Positions 23,498-32,194 of a stretch of DNA of 64,000 nucleotides are shown here, one piece after another (position 1 is the stretch's first letter; every line of letters starts with the position of its first letter). The DNA is from JAOADN01 sp046155885 (GTDB lineage Bacteria; Pseudomonadota; Alphaproteobacteria; Rhodobacterales; Rhodobacteraceae). Location of the stretch: assembly GCA_046155885.1 (NCBI GenBank), contig JBJXFU010000007.1:1-64000 (forward strand), read 5' to 3'. The notes beneath the pieces are model-generated. The model saw only the letters and a list, made by a program, of their open reading frames with translations, did no database searches and was not told the DNA's origin. A program made the position numbers and the translations under genes.

Positions 23498-24208
23498 TTG
23501 TCCGAGGCAGGCATTCATGCGCGTCGCGAGGCGGTCCAGCCCAGTCTCTGGGACCGCCTCGTCGACGACTTGCCGGGTTTGGCGGCGGAAACCGAAGCGC
23601 GCCGCGCCGAGCTTGAAAAGGAGATCGGCGCGGAGCGGATGGCGCGTATCCTCGCGGGGGGCCACCGGGCGCTGGAACAGGAGATCTCGCTCGACCCCGA
23701 GGAACGGAAGGCCGTGCATGTCCTGCTTACCCAGTTGCAGCGGCGGACGTTCCTGGAAGGCCGTTCGATCGTGGTGACGCCGGACGTCCTGCGCGAGGCG
23801 GTCCGGCGCGACATGGAGGCGCTGTTCAACACGGAAAGGACGCAGTCGGGGTTTGTGGCGACCGATATCGAATGGCAGACGGCCGAAACGCCTGGTGAAG
23901 TGCTCGCCGGCTTTCCGGAGGTGCGGCGGAGTGTACTGAACTACGGCGTGCCGTCGTTCTCGGGACGGCGGGCATCGGATTTCGATGCGTCGTCCCTGGC
24001 GCGGGAGCTGAAGGAAGTGGTGGCCACGTTCGAGCCCCGGTTCAAGCGCGACACGATCCGTGTGACCGTGAACGCCGGTCAGGGCGGCGACTTCCGCATC
24101 TCGGTCGAGGCGATGCTGTTGATGTCGCCGGTTCCCGAACGGATGCGGCTGTCGACGAAGATCGACCTCGACAACGGCGACGCGAAGACGGTGATCGAGG
24201 AAGTGTGA
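23498..24208 (+). CDS. tssE: T6SS baseplate protein TssE (gp25-like), N-terminally extended
   Basis: 236 residues from TTG 23498, with AGGGGG about 10 bp upstream. The C-terminal ~130 residues are a gp25-like TssE domain (LREAVRRDMEALFNTER, then VRRSVLNYGVPSFSG and FRISVEAMLLMSPVPERMRL). Usual TssE proteins are roughly 140-180 residues; here ~100 residues of helical, charged sequence precede the domain (LAAETEARRAELEKEIGAER). TssE is a baseplate component that primes sheath assembly. Its stop overlaps the tssF start (TGATG). A later ATG at 23639 would remove part of the extension, so the start is not certain. Confidence 0.9.
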   Translation: MSEAGIHARREAVQPSLWDRLVDDLPGLAAETEARRAELEKEIGAERMARILAGGHRALEQEISLDPEERKAVHVLLTQLQRRTFLEGRSIVVTPDVLREAVRRDMEALFNTERTQSGFVATDIEWQTAETPGEVLAGFPEVRRSVLNYGVPSFSGRRASDFDASSLARELKEVVATFEPRFKRDTIRVTVNAGQGGDFRISVEAMLLMSPVPERMRLSTKIDLDNGDAKTVIEEV

Positions 24209-26088
24209 TGGACCGCGCCTTCCTGACCTATTACGAGGCCGAGCTTGCGCATATCCGCGAGATGGCGACGGAATTCGCGGCGATTCATCCGACGGTTGCG
24301 CGCGGGCTGGCGCTGGATTCGGTTCCCTGCCCCGATCCCTACGTCGAGCGGCTGCTCGAGGGGGTCGCCTATCTGGCGGCGCGCACCCGGCTGAAGGTGG
24401 ATGCCGAAAGCAGCCGGTATGTGCGGGCGATCCTCGATTCGCTCTATCCCGATCTGGCGGGGCCGGCGCCGGCGATGTCGCTGGCTGTCCTGCACCCGGG
24501 GCCGCAGGTGCAGACCATGCCCGACGGACATGTCGTGGCGCGCGGCACCCGGATGATCGCGGCCTTCAAGGAAGGCATAGCAACGCGGCCGACCTATTCC
24601 ACGGCGCAGGACGTGACGCTTTGGCCGGTGGCGCTGGATGCGGCGGAGTACCTGCAGGACAGGGGCGCGCTGAGGGCGGCGGGTGTGCCCGAGCGGCTGT
24701 CGGCCGGGGTCGATTCGGGCCTGCGGCTGACGTTCCGGCGCGAGGGGGCGGGGGCGATGTCGGAGCTTTCGCTCGACCGGCTCGACCTTTGCTTCGCCGG
24801 GGGGCCGCGAGCCGGGGCGATCTTTGACACTGTCTTCGGGGCCTGCGCCGGGGTTGTCGCGCGCATGGCGGACCCGCGCGCCGCATTCCAGCCTGCCGCC
24901 GCCCCCGCGATGGTCGGGATCGCCGACAGCGAAGGGCTTCTGCCGCGCACCCGTCCGGCTTTCGAGGGCTACCGGCTGCTGCGGGAATACTTCCTGATGC
25001 CGGAGCGGTTCCACTATGTCCGGCTCGGCGGGCTGGCACCGGCGGTACGGTCCTGTCCAGGGCCGAAGCTGGAACTTGTGGTGCTGTTCGACCGCCCTTG
25101 CCCCGAGATATCGGAGGTCGCGGCGCGCGACTTCCGGCTTTTCGTGGTGCCGGTGGTCAACCTCTTCGAGAAAGAGTGCAACCTGGTCGAACTGGACGGC
25201 CGCGCCACCGCGCATGCGGTCTATCCCGACCGGACGCGGCCGCGCGACTTCGAGGTCTATCGGCTGACGAAGGTCGAGGATGCCGACAGCGATGGCCCCG
25301 CGGCCGAGATCGCCGAGCTTTATTCTGGCGGGATCGCGCGGCGGACGAGCCTTGTCTATACCACCGAGCGGCGGCCGCGTCGGGCGACCGAGGACGAGGT
25401 CCGGCGGGGGCAGATGCGGACGAGCTATCCCGGCGACGAGCTCTTCATTTCGCTCGCCCGGCCGGCCGGCGCGCCGCCGGGGCGGGCCGTACAGAGGCTC
25501 GACATCCGCGCGCTCTGCACCAACCGTGATCTGCCGATCCTGGACGACAATCCGGGCCTGGCGCTTGAAAGCGGCGATCCGGTGTCGCGGGTCGAGCTTC
25601 TGTCGGCCTTCCGGCGGCCGCGTCCGGCGCTGGCGGCCGCGTTGCCCCGGGTGACCGGGACGGGCGAGACCGAGCTCGATGACCTGGCTTGGCGGATGGT
25701 GGCGCAGTTCTCGCTGAACCATCTGTCGCTGACCGAAGAGAGCGCCAACAGCGAGCCGCTTCGCGCGATGCTCGAACTTTACGCCGACCGGGGTGATCCG
25801 GCGCATGCGCGGCATGTGCGGTCGGTGACGAAGGTCACCTCGCGGCCGCTGGTCGAGCGGCTGGGGCTGCCCGGGCCGATGTGTTTCGGCAAGGGCATGG
25901 AGATCGTGCTTGACGTTGACGAGGGGCCGCTGGCCGGATCGAGCGTGCTGCTTCTCTCGGCCTTGCTTTCGCGGCTGTTCGCGCGGCATGCGGGGATCAA
26001 TTCCTTCGTCAGGACGAAAACCCGGCTCAACCAGAGGCAGGAGGAGGTGACATGGCCGATGTCGCCGGGCATCCGCGCCCCGATCTGA
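24208..26088 (+). CDS. tssF: T6SS baseplate protein TssF
   Basis: 626 residues starting with FLTYYEAELAHIREMATEFA, the standard TssF/VasA opening. Other family stretches are PYVERLLEGVAYLAARTRLK, FPVVNLFEKECN-like (LFVVPVVNLFEKECNLVELD) and the C-terminal GKGMEIVLDVDEGPLAGSSV. TssF is the large wedge protein of the baseplate and works with TssG, TssE and TssK. Start and stop overlap the neighbouring genes (1 bp with tssE, 37 bp with tssG), so translation is coupled. Confidence 0.95.
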   Translation: MDRAFLTYYEAELAHIREMATEFAAIHPTVARGLALDSVPCPDPYVERLLEGVAYLAARTRLKVDAESSRYVRAILDSLYPDLAGPAPAMSLAVLHPGPQVQTMPDGHVVARGTRMIAAFKEGIATRPTYSTAQDVTLWPVALDAAEYLQDRGALRAAGVPERLSAGVDSGLRLTFRREGAGAMSELSLDRLDLCFAGGPRAGAIFDTVFGACAGVVARMADPRAAFQPAAAPAMVGIADSEGLLPRTRPAFEGYRLLREYFLMPERFHYVRLGGLAPAVRSCPGPKLELVVLFDRPCPEISEVAARDFRLFVVPVVNLFEKECNLVELDGRATAHAVYPDRTRPRDFEVYRLTKVEDADSDGPAAEIAELYSGGIARRTSLVYTTERRPRRATEDEVRRGQMRTSYPGDELFISLARPAGAPPGRAVQRLDIRALCTNRDLPILDDNPGLALESGDPVSRVELLSAFRRPRPALAAALPRVTGTGETELDDLAWRMVAQFSLNHLSLTEESANSEPLRAMLELYADRGDPAHARHVRSVTKVTSRPLVERLGLPGPMCFGKGMEIVLDVDEGPLAGSSVLLLSALLSRLFARHAGINSFVRTKTRLNQRQEEVTWPMSPGIRAPI

Positions 26089-27107
26089 GCCACCGCGACA
26101 CCGAGCCCCTGACGATGGGCTTCTTCGAACTGCTGCGGCGGCTCGAAACCGATGCCTTGCGCTTTGGGCGGGCCGGCGGGCCGGAGCGCGAGCCGGCACG
26201 GCTGGGCCAACGGGCGAGGCTGTCTTTCTCGACCCGCGATGTCGGCGGTTTCACCCCCGGGGCCGAGGGCCGGCCGCCGCGGGTCGAGGTCGAGCTTCTG
26301 GGGCTGCTCGGGCCGGAAGGCGCGCTGCCGCTGCACATCACGCGTTGGACGCTGAACCGGCTGTCGGACCGCTGGTTCGCCACCGGCGAGGATCACGGCA
26401 AAGCCGATACGACCTTTCTCGACTTCGTCAACATGCTGCAGCACCGGATGCTGGCGCTCTACTGGCGCGCCTGGGCCGACCAGAAGGGCGAAGTGCAGGC
26501 CGAACGCGGCACCGGCGGGCGGTCGCGGGCGGTGCTGGGGGCCCTGGCGGGGACCGCGCTGCCGGGGATCTGGCCGGGGAGCGGAGCGGCGGAACGCGGG
26601 CGGCGGCTGGCGATCCGGCATGCAACGTCGCTTGCCTCGGGCGTACACGGGGTCGAGCGGCTGACCGGCTATGTAGGCGAACTTCTGGGCGCGCCGGTCG
26701 ATCTGGTGGAGTTCGTGGGGCACTGGATGGAAATCCCGGCGCATCTGCAGACCCGGCTGGGGCGGTCCTATGCCTCGCTCGGAAAGAGCGCCGCGATCGG
26801 AGCGAGGAGTTTCCAGAGGCAGACACGCGCCGAACTGAGGGTCGGGCCGATCGACCTGGGCACCTACCGGCGGCTGCTGGCGGACGGGGCGCTGGCGGCC
26901 GAGTTGCGGCATGCGGTGCGCTTCGCCTGCGGCGAGGATATCGACTTCGACCTGCGGCTGGTGCTGGCGGCCGGGGCGGTGCCGGACCCGGTCCTGGGCA
27001 AGGCGCAGCTTGGCCGGACGCTCTGGGTGTCGCCCGCGCGGCGGCAGGACGCGGACGACTACCGCATCCGCTTTTTCACCGGCGGTGCGGCGGGAGTGGC
27101 GGCATGA
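26052..27107 (+). CDS. tssG: T6SS baseplate protein TssG
   Basis: 351 residues with the TssG/VasB layout: MGFFELLRRLETDALRFGRA, LGLLGPEGALPLHITRW, FLDFVNMLQHRMLALYWRAW, a mid-protein VERLTGYVGELLGAPVDLVE and a final LGKAQLGRTLWV. It completes the TssF/TssG wedge of the baseplate. ATG 26052 lies inside the end of tssF and the stop overlaps the start of the FHA gene (ATGA at 27104), so three genes are translationally coupled. Confidence 0.95.
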   Translation: MADVAGHPRPDLSHRDTEPLTMGFFELLRRLETDALRFGRAGGPEREPARLGQRARLSFSTRDVGGFTPGAEGRPPRVEVELLGLLGPEGALPLHITRWTLNRLSDRWFATGEDHGKADTTFLDFVNMLQHRMLALYWRAWADQKGEVQAERGTGGRSRAVLGALAGTALPGIWPGSGAAERGRRLAIRHATSLASGVHGVERLTGYVGELLGAPVDLVEFVGHWMEIPAHLQTRLGRSYASLGKSAAIGARSFQRQTRAELRVGPIDLGTYRRLLADGALAAELRHAVRFACGEDIDFDLRLVLAAGAVPDPVLGKAQLGRTLWVSPARRQDADDYRIRFFTGGAAGVAA

Positions 27108-28885
27108 CCCTGAGGCTGGTGATCGAGCATTCCCCGGTGGTGCAACCGCAGCCCGAAATCCGGCACGCGGGGGGCGAGCTGGTGATCGGGCGGGGCGCGG
27201 ATTGCGGCTGGCAGATCGAGGACCCCGAACAGGTCGTTTCGCGCCGGCATTGCGTGATCACCGGTGGCCCCGACCGCTGGACGGTGACCGACATGAGCAC
27301 GGGCGGGCTGTTTGTCGACGGCTCGGGGCGGCCCCTGGGCCCGGGAAACAGCGCGCCGGTCGAGAACGGGACGCGGCTGCGGCTGGGCGACGTGCTGATC
27401 CGGGCCGAGACCGGGGCGGCGCGCGCTGTGGCGGCTGCCGCCCCGGGGCCGGCCGATGCGCCGGACGATTTCTTCGCGCGGCGCGAGGCACCTGTGCCGC
27501 CGCCGCCCCGGCCCGAGAACCTGCCCCCGCCGTTCGAGGGCGAGCGGCGGCCGTTTTCGGAGCCGGTCGCCGCGCCACCCGCCGCGCCACCGGCCTTCGA
27601 CGATCCCTTCACGCTCGACCCGTTCGGGCTGACACCGCGCAAGGCAGACCCGGTGCAGGAACCCGCAAGAGAGGCGAAGAAAGGCGGAGGCGGAACCGGG
27701 TTCGGGCCGTTCTTCGATGCGCCCGTCGCGCCGCGCGGTGGCGGCGCGGGCACTTCTCCGGCGCCGCCCCCCGGCAGTGGCTTCGACGATTGGGGTTTTC
27801 CCGGCGCGGCGGCGGCCCCCGGGCGCGCCCCCGCCCTTGACGGGGAGCGCGGGCCTGAACGCGGGTTGCCAGAACCCGAGACCAGGCCACCGCAACCGGA
27901 GGAGGCGGGCCCGCGGCATCGCGAGGCCCGCTCCGAGCCGCGCGTCGGTGCGTGGGACGCGCCGCCGGGCGGGGGTGGCAATGCCTTTTCGGCCGGAGAA
28001 AGCGGGGCGGAGTTCGCAGACGACGCGACGGACGGGAGCGCGGCCAGGGAAGACCCCGGGGAGCAGCGGCCCACGCCGGCCCCGGCGCTGGCTGAGGGCG
28101 GTTCGGGCTGGCGGGAAGCCGTCGCGGAAACGGTTCGCGACCGCGCGCCCCCCGCGCAATCGGATGCCAGCCCCGCTGCCCCGCCCCATGCCCCGCCCCC
28201 TGCCCCGCCCCCTGCCCCGCCGCTTTCCACGCCGCTTTCCACGCCCGCCACACCACCCCCGGCAGCGCAGATGCAGCCGGTCGCGGCAACGCCGCCGGGG
28301 ACAGACGGCGCGGCCCTCGCCGCCGCCTTCCTGCGCGGCGCCGGGCTGGACGGCACCGCCCTTCCCGCAACCGAGGATGACATGGAGGCGGTGGGCCGGC
28401 GGTTCCGGCTGATGGCGGAAGGGCTGATCCTGCTTCTGCGCGCCCGCGCCGAGGAAAAGAACACCGCGCGGGTGGCCCGGACGGTTTTCGGGGCGCAGAA
28501 CGTGAACCCGCTGAAATTCGCGGCCTCGGCCGAGGAAGGCGTCGCGGCGCTGGTCGAGCACCGCGGCAAGGGGTATCTTGAACCCGATGACGCGATCACC
28601 GCCGCCTTCCGCGACCTCACCGACCACCAGATGCGCACCTGGAGCGGCCTTCAGGGCGCGCTGCGCCGGATGATCGACCGGTTCGATCCGGCGGCGTTCG
28701 AGGCCGAGGTCGAGGATATCGGGCTTCTGAAGTCGCTGCTGTCGGGCAGCCGGGGCGCCCGGCTCTGGCAGCTCTATGCCGAACGCTACCGCGATATCGC
28801 CAGATCGGCCGAGGACCGGTTCCTTGGCGAGGTCGGCGCCGATTTCCGTGACGCCTATGAAGGCAAGAGGAGGGACGAGACATGA
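27104..28885 (+). CDS. tagH: FHA-domain T6SS regulator (TagH / Fha type)
   Basis: 593 residues in three parts. Residues ~1-100 are a forkhead-associated domain that binds phosphothreonine (VIGRGADCGWQI; VSRRHCVIT; GLFVDGSGRPLGPG). A long Pro/Ala/Gly-rich linker follows, with a 12-bp DNA repeat near 28185-28225 encoding PPPAPPPAPP. The C-terminal ~190 residues are the type VI FHA-associated domain (RFRLMAEGLILLLRARAEEK, then NPLKFAASAEEGVAALVEHR). It is the expected substrate and switch for the PpkA kinase and PppA phosphatase encoded nearby. The start overlaps tssG and the end overlaps tssJ by 4 bp each. Confidence 0.93.
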   Translation: MTLRLVIEHSPVVQPQPEIRHAGGELVIGRGADCGWQIEDPEQVVSRRHCVITGGPDRWTVTDMSTGGLFVDGSGRPLGPGNSAPVENGTRLRLGDVLIRAETGAARAVAAAAPGPADAPDDFFARREAPVPPPPRPENLPPPFEGERRPFSEPVAAPPAAPPAFDDPFTLDPFGLTPRKADPVQEPAREAKKGGGGTGFGPFFDAPVAPRGGGAGTSPAPPPGSGFDDWGFPGAAAAPGRAPALDGERGPERGLPEPETRPPQPEEAGPRHREARSEPRVGAWDAPPGGGGNAFSAGESGAEFADDATDGSAAREDPGEQRPTPAPALAEGGSGWREAVAETVRDRAPPAQSDASPAAPPHAPPPAPPPAPPLSTPLSTPATPPPAAQMQPVAATPPGTDGAALAAAFLRGAGLDGTALPATEDDMEAVGRRFRLMAEGLILLLRARAEEKNTARVARTVFGAQNVNPLKFAASAEEGVAALVEHRGKGYLEPDDAITAAFRDLTDHQMRTWSGLQGALRRMIDRFDPAAFEAEVEDIGLLKSLLSGSRGARLWQLYAERYRDIARSAEDRFLGEVGADFRDAYEGKRRDET

Positions 28886-29328
28886 TCGAACGCCGGGATT
28901 TCCTATTGGGGACGGTCTCGCTTGGGCTGCTCGCGGCCTGCGGGGGGCCGGGATCGGTTACAGTGACGGCGATGGGCACGGCCGGCATGAACCCCGGCGC
29001 CGACGGCGCCGACCGCCCGGTCACGGTGCAGGTGATCCAGATGCGCGGCACCGGCGCCTTCGACGGCTCGGACTACTTCGCACTGCAGAATCCATCGGCC
29101 GCGCTGGGGGCCGAGTTCGTCCGCGCCGACGCGATCGCGGTCGGGCCGGGCAAATCGGCGTCGAAGACGATCGGGCTCGATCCGGGTACGGTGGCCATCG
29201 GGATCGTGGCGGGATTCGTCAATCCGTCGGGCAAGAGCTTCCGGGCGAAGTCGGCGGTTTCGGCCACGTCCAACGCCGCCTTCAAGGTCGAGGTGACCTC
29301 GGGCGGGCTGAAGCTCGTGCCGGCCTGA
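28882..29328 (+). CDS. tssJ: T6SS outer-membrane lipoprotein TssJ
   Basis: 148 residues with a lipoprotein signal (RRDFLLGTVSLGLLAAC, lipidated Cys at residue 20). The mature part has the TssJ beta-sandwich pattern: VTVQVIQMRGTGAFDGSDYF and a later GTVAIGIVAGFVNPSGKS. TssJ anchors the trans-envelope complex to the outer membrane and binds TssM. The two arginines before the hydrophobic core slightly resemble a Tat signal. It overlaps the FHA gene by 4 bp. Confidence 0.93.
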   Translation: MIERRDFLLGTVSLGLLAACGGPGSVTVTAMGTAGMNPGADGADRPVTVQVIQMRGTGAFDGSDYFALQNPSAALGAEFVRADAIAVGPGKSASKTIGLDPGTVAIGIVAGFVNPSGKSFRAKSAVSATSNAAFKVEVTSGGLKLVPA

Positions 29329-29370
29329 GGGCGCGGGGAACCGGGGTCGGGCGGGCGCAAGGGGAGAGGT

Positions 29371-30705
29371 ATGGCGGAAGACAACAGGGTCGTCTGGTCC
29401 GAGGGGCTGTTCCTTCGGTCGCAGCATTTCCAGCAGCAGGACCGCCATACCGAGGGCCTGATCCGGGGCGCGCTGCGGGCCGCGCCGCTGCAGGCCTGGG
29501 GATTTTCGCGCATCGAGCTCGACCGCGCGGCGCTCGATACCGGGCAGGTATCGGTGCTGGCGGCCGAGGGCCTGTTTCCCGATGGCACGCCCTTCGCAAT
29601 CCCTTCGCAGATGCCCGCGCCCCCGGCGCTGCCCGTGAAGGCGGGAAGCGGCGGGGGGGTCGTGGCGCTGGCCATACCGGCTTCCCCGCCCGGCGCCGCC
29701 GCCATCGACCCGGCGCATGGCGAGCCGTCGGGGGCGCGCTACCGGGGCGTAATGGCCGCCGTCAAGGACACCGTTCGCGGCGGGGCCGAGGCCGAGGAGA
29801 TCGAGATCGCGCAGCTTTCGGCGCGGCTTTTTGCGCCCGGCGAGGATGCCGGGGGCTACGTCATCCTGCCGGTGGCGCGGATCGACGGGCTGAAGGCGGA
29901 CGGGGGCGTTGCGCTTGCCGAGGGCTATCTGCCGCCCGCGCTCGGGATCGGCGCGGTCCCCTGGTACGGGATGCTCTTGCAGGAAATCGTCACCGGTCTC
30001 GACAGGATCGCCGAGGCGCATGGAGGCCAGATCCTTGCCGGCGCGGGCAAGTCGGTTGAGAACCTGCTGGTCCTCGACGTTGCCAACGGCGCGCGTCCGC
30101 GGATGGCGCATTTTCTGGCGCAGAACCTGCATCACCCCTCCGAGCTGTTCCTGGAGCTTCTGGGGCTCGCCGGGCGGCTGGCGACCTACGGCGCTTCTTC
30201 GCGGCGGCTGGGCGAGCTTCCGGCCTATGACCACGGCGACCCGCAGCCGGCGTTCTTGGCGCTCGCCGACGCGCTGCGTTCGTTCATCCTGTCGCTGCGC
30301 CATGTCGAACCGAAATCGCGTGCGTTGCCGGTGGCCAGGCACGCGCAGAACGTCTGGAAGGTCAGGATCGACAATCCCGACCTGCTTCGGACCGCGCGGA
30401 TCGTGGTGCGGGTGGGGTCGAACATGTCGGACGAAAGCCTGCGGCGCATCTTCGTGAGCCAGGCGACGGTGGGCGCGGCGGACGCCTTCGAGAAGCTCTG
30501 GAAGTCGCGTCTGCCCGGGATTCCGCTGAAGCCCCTGAATTCGCAGCCGAGGGAGATCCCGTATGACGGGGACCGGCTGTGCCTGGAGCTGGACCAGAAA
30601 TCCGAGCACTGGGCGCAGCTTCTGGACGCGCCCGGGTTCGTGATGGGGGTGTCGGGCGTGCTCGAAACCGAACCCCAGATCGACGTCTATGCGGTAAGCC
30701 GGTGA
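29371..30705 (+). CDS. tssK: T6SS baseplate-to-membrane connector TssK
   Basis: 444 residues, the normal length. Typical TssK sequence: VVWSEGLFLRSQHFQQQDRH at the N terminus, LPALGIGAVPWYGM-like core, FLAQNLHHPSELFLELLGLA and YDGDRLCLELDQKSEHWAQL near the end. It docks the cytoplasmic baseplate onto the TssJLM complex. The tssL gene begins 4 bp after its stop. Confidence 0.96.
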   Translation: MAEDNRVVWSEGLFLRSQHFQQQDRHTEGLIRGALRAAPLQAWGFSRIELDRAALDTGQVSVLAAEGLFPDGTPFAIPSQMPAPPALPVKAGSGGGVVALAIPASPPGAAAIDPAHGEPSGARYRGVMAAVKDTVRGGAEAEEIEIAQLSARLFAPGEDAGGYVILPVARIDGLKADGGVALAEGYLPPALGIGAVPWYGMLLQEIVTGLDRIAEAHGGQILAGAGKSVENLLVLDVANGARPRMAHFLAQNLHHPSELFLELLGLAGRLATYGASSRRLGELPAYDHGDPQPAFLALADALRSFILSLRHVEPKSRALPVARHAQNVWKVRIDNPDLLRTARIVVRVGSNMSDESLRRIFVSQATVGAADAFEKLWKSRLPGIPLKPLNSQPREIPYDGDRLCLELDQKSEHWAQLLDAPGFVMGVSGVLETEPQIDVYAVSR

Positions 30706-30709
30706 CGCC

Positions 30710-32194
30710 ATGAGCGACAAGGACGATCCCTTCGGGCTTTCGAACGACGCCGGACGCACCCGCATCCGGCCGCAGCGGGGCGGGCAGACGGGGGGCACCA
30801 CCGGCCCGGGGCTGCCGGGGGCCGGACAGGCCGGCATCGGCGGGAGCTTCGGCGGAAGTCCGGCCGGCGGCTATGGGCAGGCGGGGTACACGCAGGCAGG
30901 TTACGCGCAGGGGGGCGCGCGGAGCGCCTATCCCAGCGGCGCGCCGACACAACGCGTCCGCCACACCCGGCTTCACGGCAACCCGCTCGTCGCGGCCTTC
31001 TCGGCGCTGCTGGAGCTTGCCCCCGAGCTTGAGCGGACGGCTCCGCCCGGCCAGCCGGAAACGCTGCGGGTGCGGCTGCACGACAACCTGATCGACGCCC
31101 GCGACGCCGCCGTGGGCATGGGGATCGCGCTGACCCGGGCGGATCAGGCGGCCTGGTTCGTGGCGGCGCTGATCGACGATCTGGCGATGAACACGCCCTG
31201 GGGCGGGCACAGCGACTGGCCGAGCCGTCCGCTGGTGGTCGAGCTTTCGGGGGATGTCGACTCGGGGACGAAGTTCTTCGACCGGGTCGACGAGCTTCTG
31301 CGGCACCTGAACCGCGACCCGCAGATGCTGGAGCTTGCCTACTACTGCCTCGGTCTCGGATTCCGGGGCAAGTTCCGGCCGCAGCCAGGGGGCGGCGAAG
31401 GGCCGCTGATGGCGCTGAGAAGTCAGATCATGCGGGCACTGCGGAACCCCGAGACCGACCGGGCGGAGTTGTCGCCCAACTGGCGCGGGGTCGCGGCGCC
31501 GGACGAGCCGCGTCGCTTCGCGGTGCCGATCTGGACCATCGCGCTGGCCGCGCTGGCGATCGTCGCCGGGGTCTATACCTTTCTCGGGTTGCAGCTTTCG
31601 GCCAAGGCCGAGCAGCTTTACACCGCAGCCGCCGGCCTGCCGCCGAAAGACCGTGCCGGCATCGTGCGGCCCGAGCGGGAAACGGTTGCGCCAGAGGTCA
31701 CGATGCCGGAAATCAAGATCGAACCGGTGATGGTCGAGCTTCTGCCCGCCTTCGCCGCCGGCATTCCGCCCGACCTCGTCAGTTTCGTGCAGGCGCGCGA
31801 AGACGTCTCGCTGGCGTTCCTGGTTCTGCAGGGGGTGGACCCCGAGCTGTTCCGTTCGGCCAAGGCGGACGTGAATGAGAAGTATCTGCCGCTGGTCACC
31901 GCCATCGCCAAGGTGATCGTCGAGAACGGCGACACCATCCCGCGCGTTACCGTGATCGGCCATACCGACAGCGTGCCGGTCCAGAAGTCGAACCCGTTCC
32001 AGTCGAACCAGGGATTGTCCGAGGCGCGGGCGGCCGCCATCGCTTCGCTTCTGGCCACCGCCGGAGTGCCCCCCGAGAAGATCAGGTCTGAGGGCCGGGC
32101 TGACACCGAACCCGTCGCCGACAACGCCACCAAGGCGGGCAAGGCGCAGAACCGGCGGGTCGAGATCAAGATCGAGAAGAGCTTCGCGCCATGA
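30710..32194 (+). CDS. tssL: T6SS membrane protein TssL (DotU) with C-terminal OmpA-like domain
   Basis: 494 residues. After a Gly/Gln-rich N-terminal ~85 residues comes the cytoplasmic DotU domain (LIDDLAMNTPWGGHSDWPS; FFDRVDELLRHLNRDPQMLE; YYCLGLGFRGKFRPQPGG), one transmembrane helix (FAVPIWTIALAALAIVAGVY) and a periplasmic OmpA/MotB-type domain (VIGHTDSVPVQKSN; LSEARAAAIASLLATAGV; NRRVEIKIE). This 'evolved' TssL binds peptidoglycan directly, so the secretion complex can be anchored to the wall without a separate protein. It overlaps tssM by 4 bp. Confidence 0.95.
   Translation: MSDKDDPFGLSNDAGRTRIRPQRGGQTGGTTGPGLPGAGQAGIGGSFGGSPAGGYGQAGYTQAGYAQGGARSAYPSGAPTQRVRHTRLHGNPLVAAFSALLELAPELERTAPPGQPETLRVRLHDNLIDARDAAVGMGIALTRADQAAWFVAALIDDLAMNTPWGGHSDWPSRPLVVELSGDVDSGTKFFDRVDELLRHLNRDPQMLELAYYCLGLGFRGKFRPQPGGGEGPLMALRSQIMRALRNPETDRAELSPNWRGVAAPDEPRRFAVPIWTIALAALAIVAGVYTFLGLQLSAKAEQLYTAAAGLPPKDRAGIVRPERETVAPEVTMPEIKIEPVMVELLPAFAAGIPPDLVSFVQAREDVSLAFLVLQGVDPELFRSAKADVNEKYLPLVTAIAKVIVENGDTIPRVTVIGHTDSVPVQKSNPFQSNQGLSEARAAAIASLLATAGVPPEKIRSEGRADTEPVADNATKAGKAQNRRVEIKIEKSFAP

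Noticed and set aside
26345..27103. Upstream extension of the FHA protein
   Set aside because: The frame is open but lies inside tssG. The FHA domain begins at ATG 27104, which overlaps the tssG stop in the usual coupled way.
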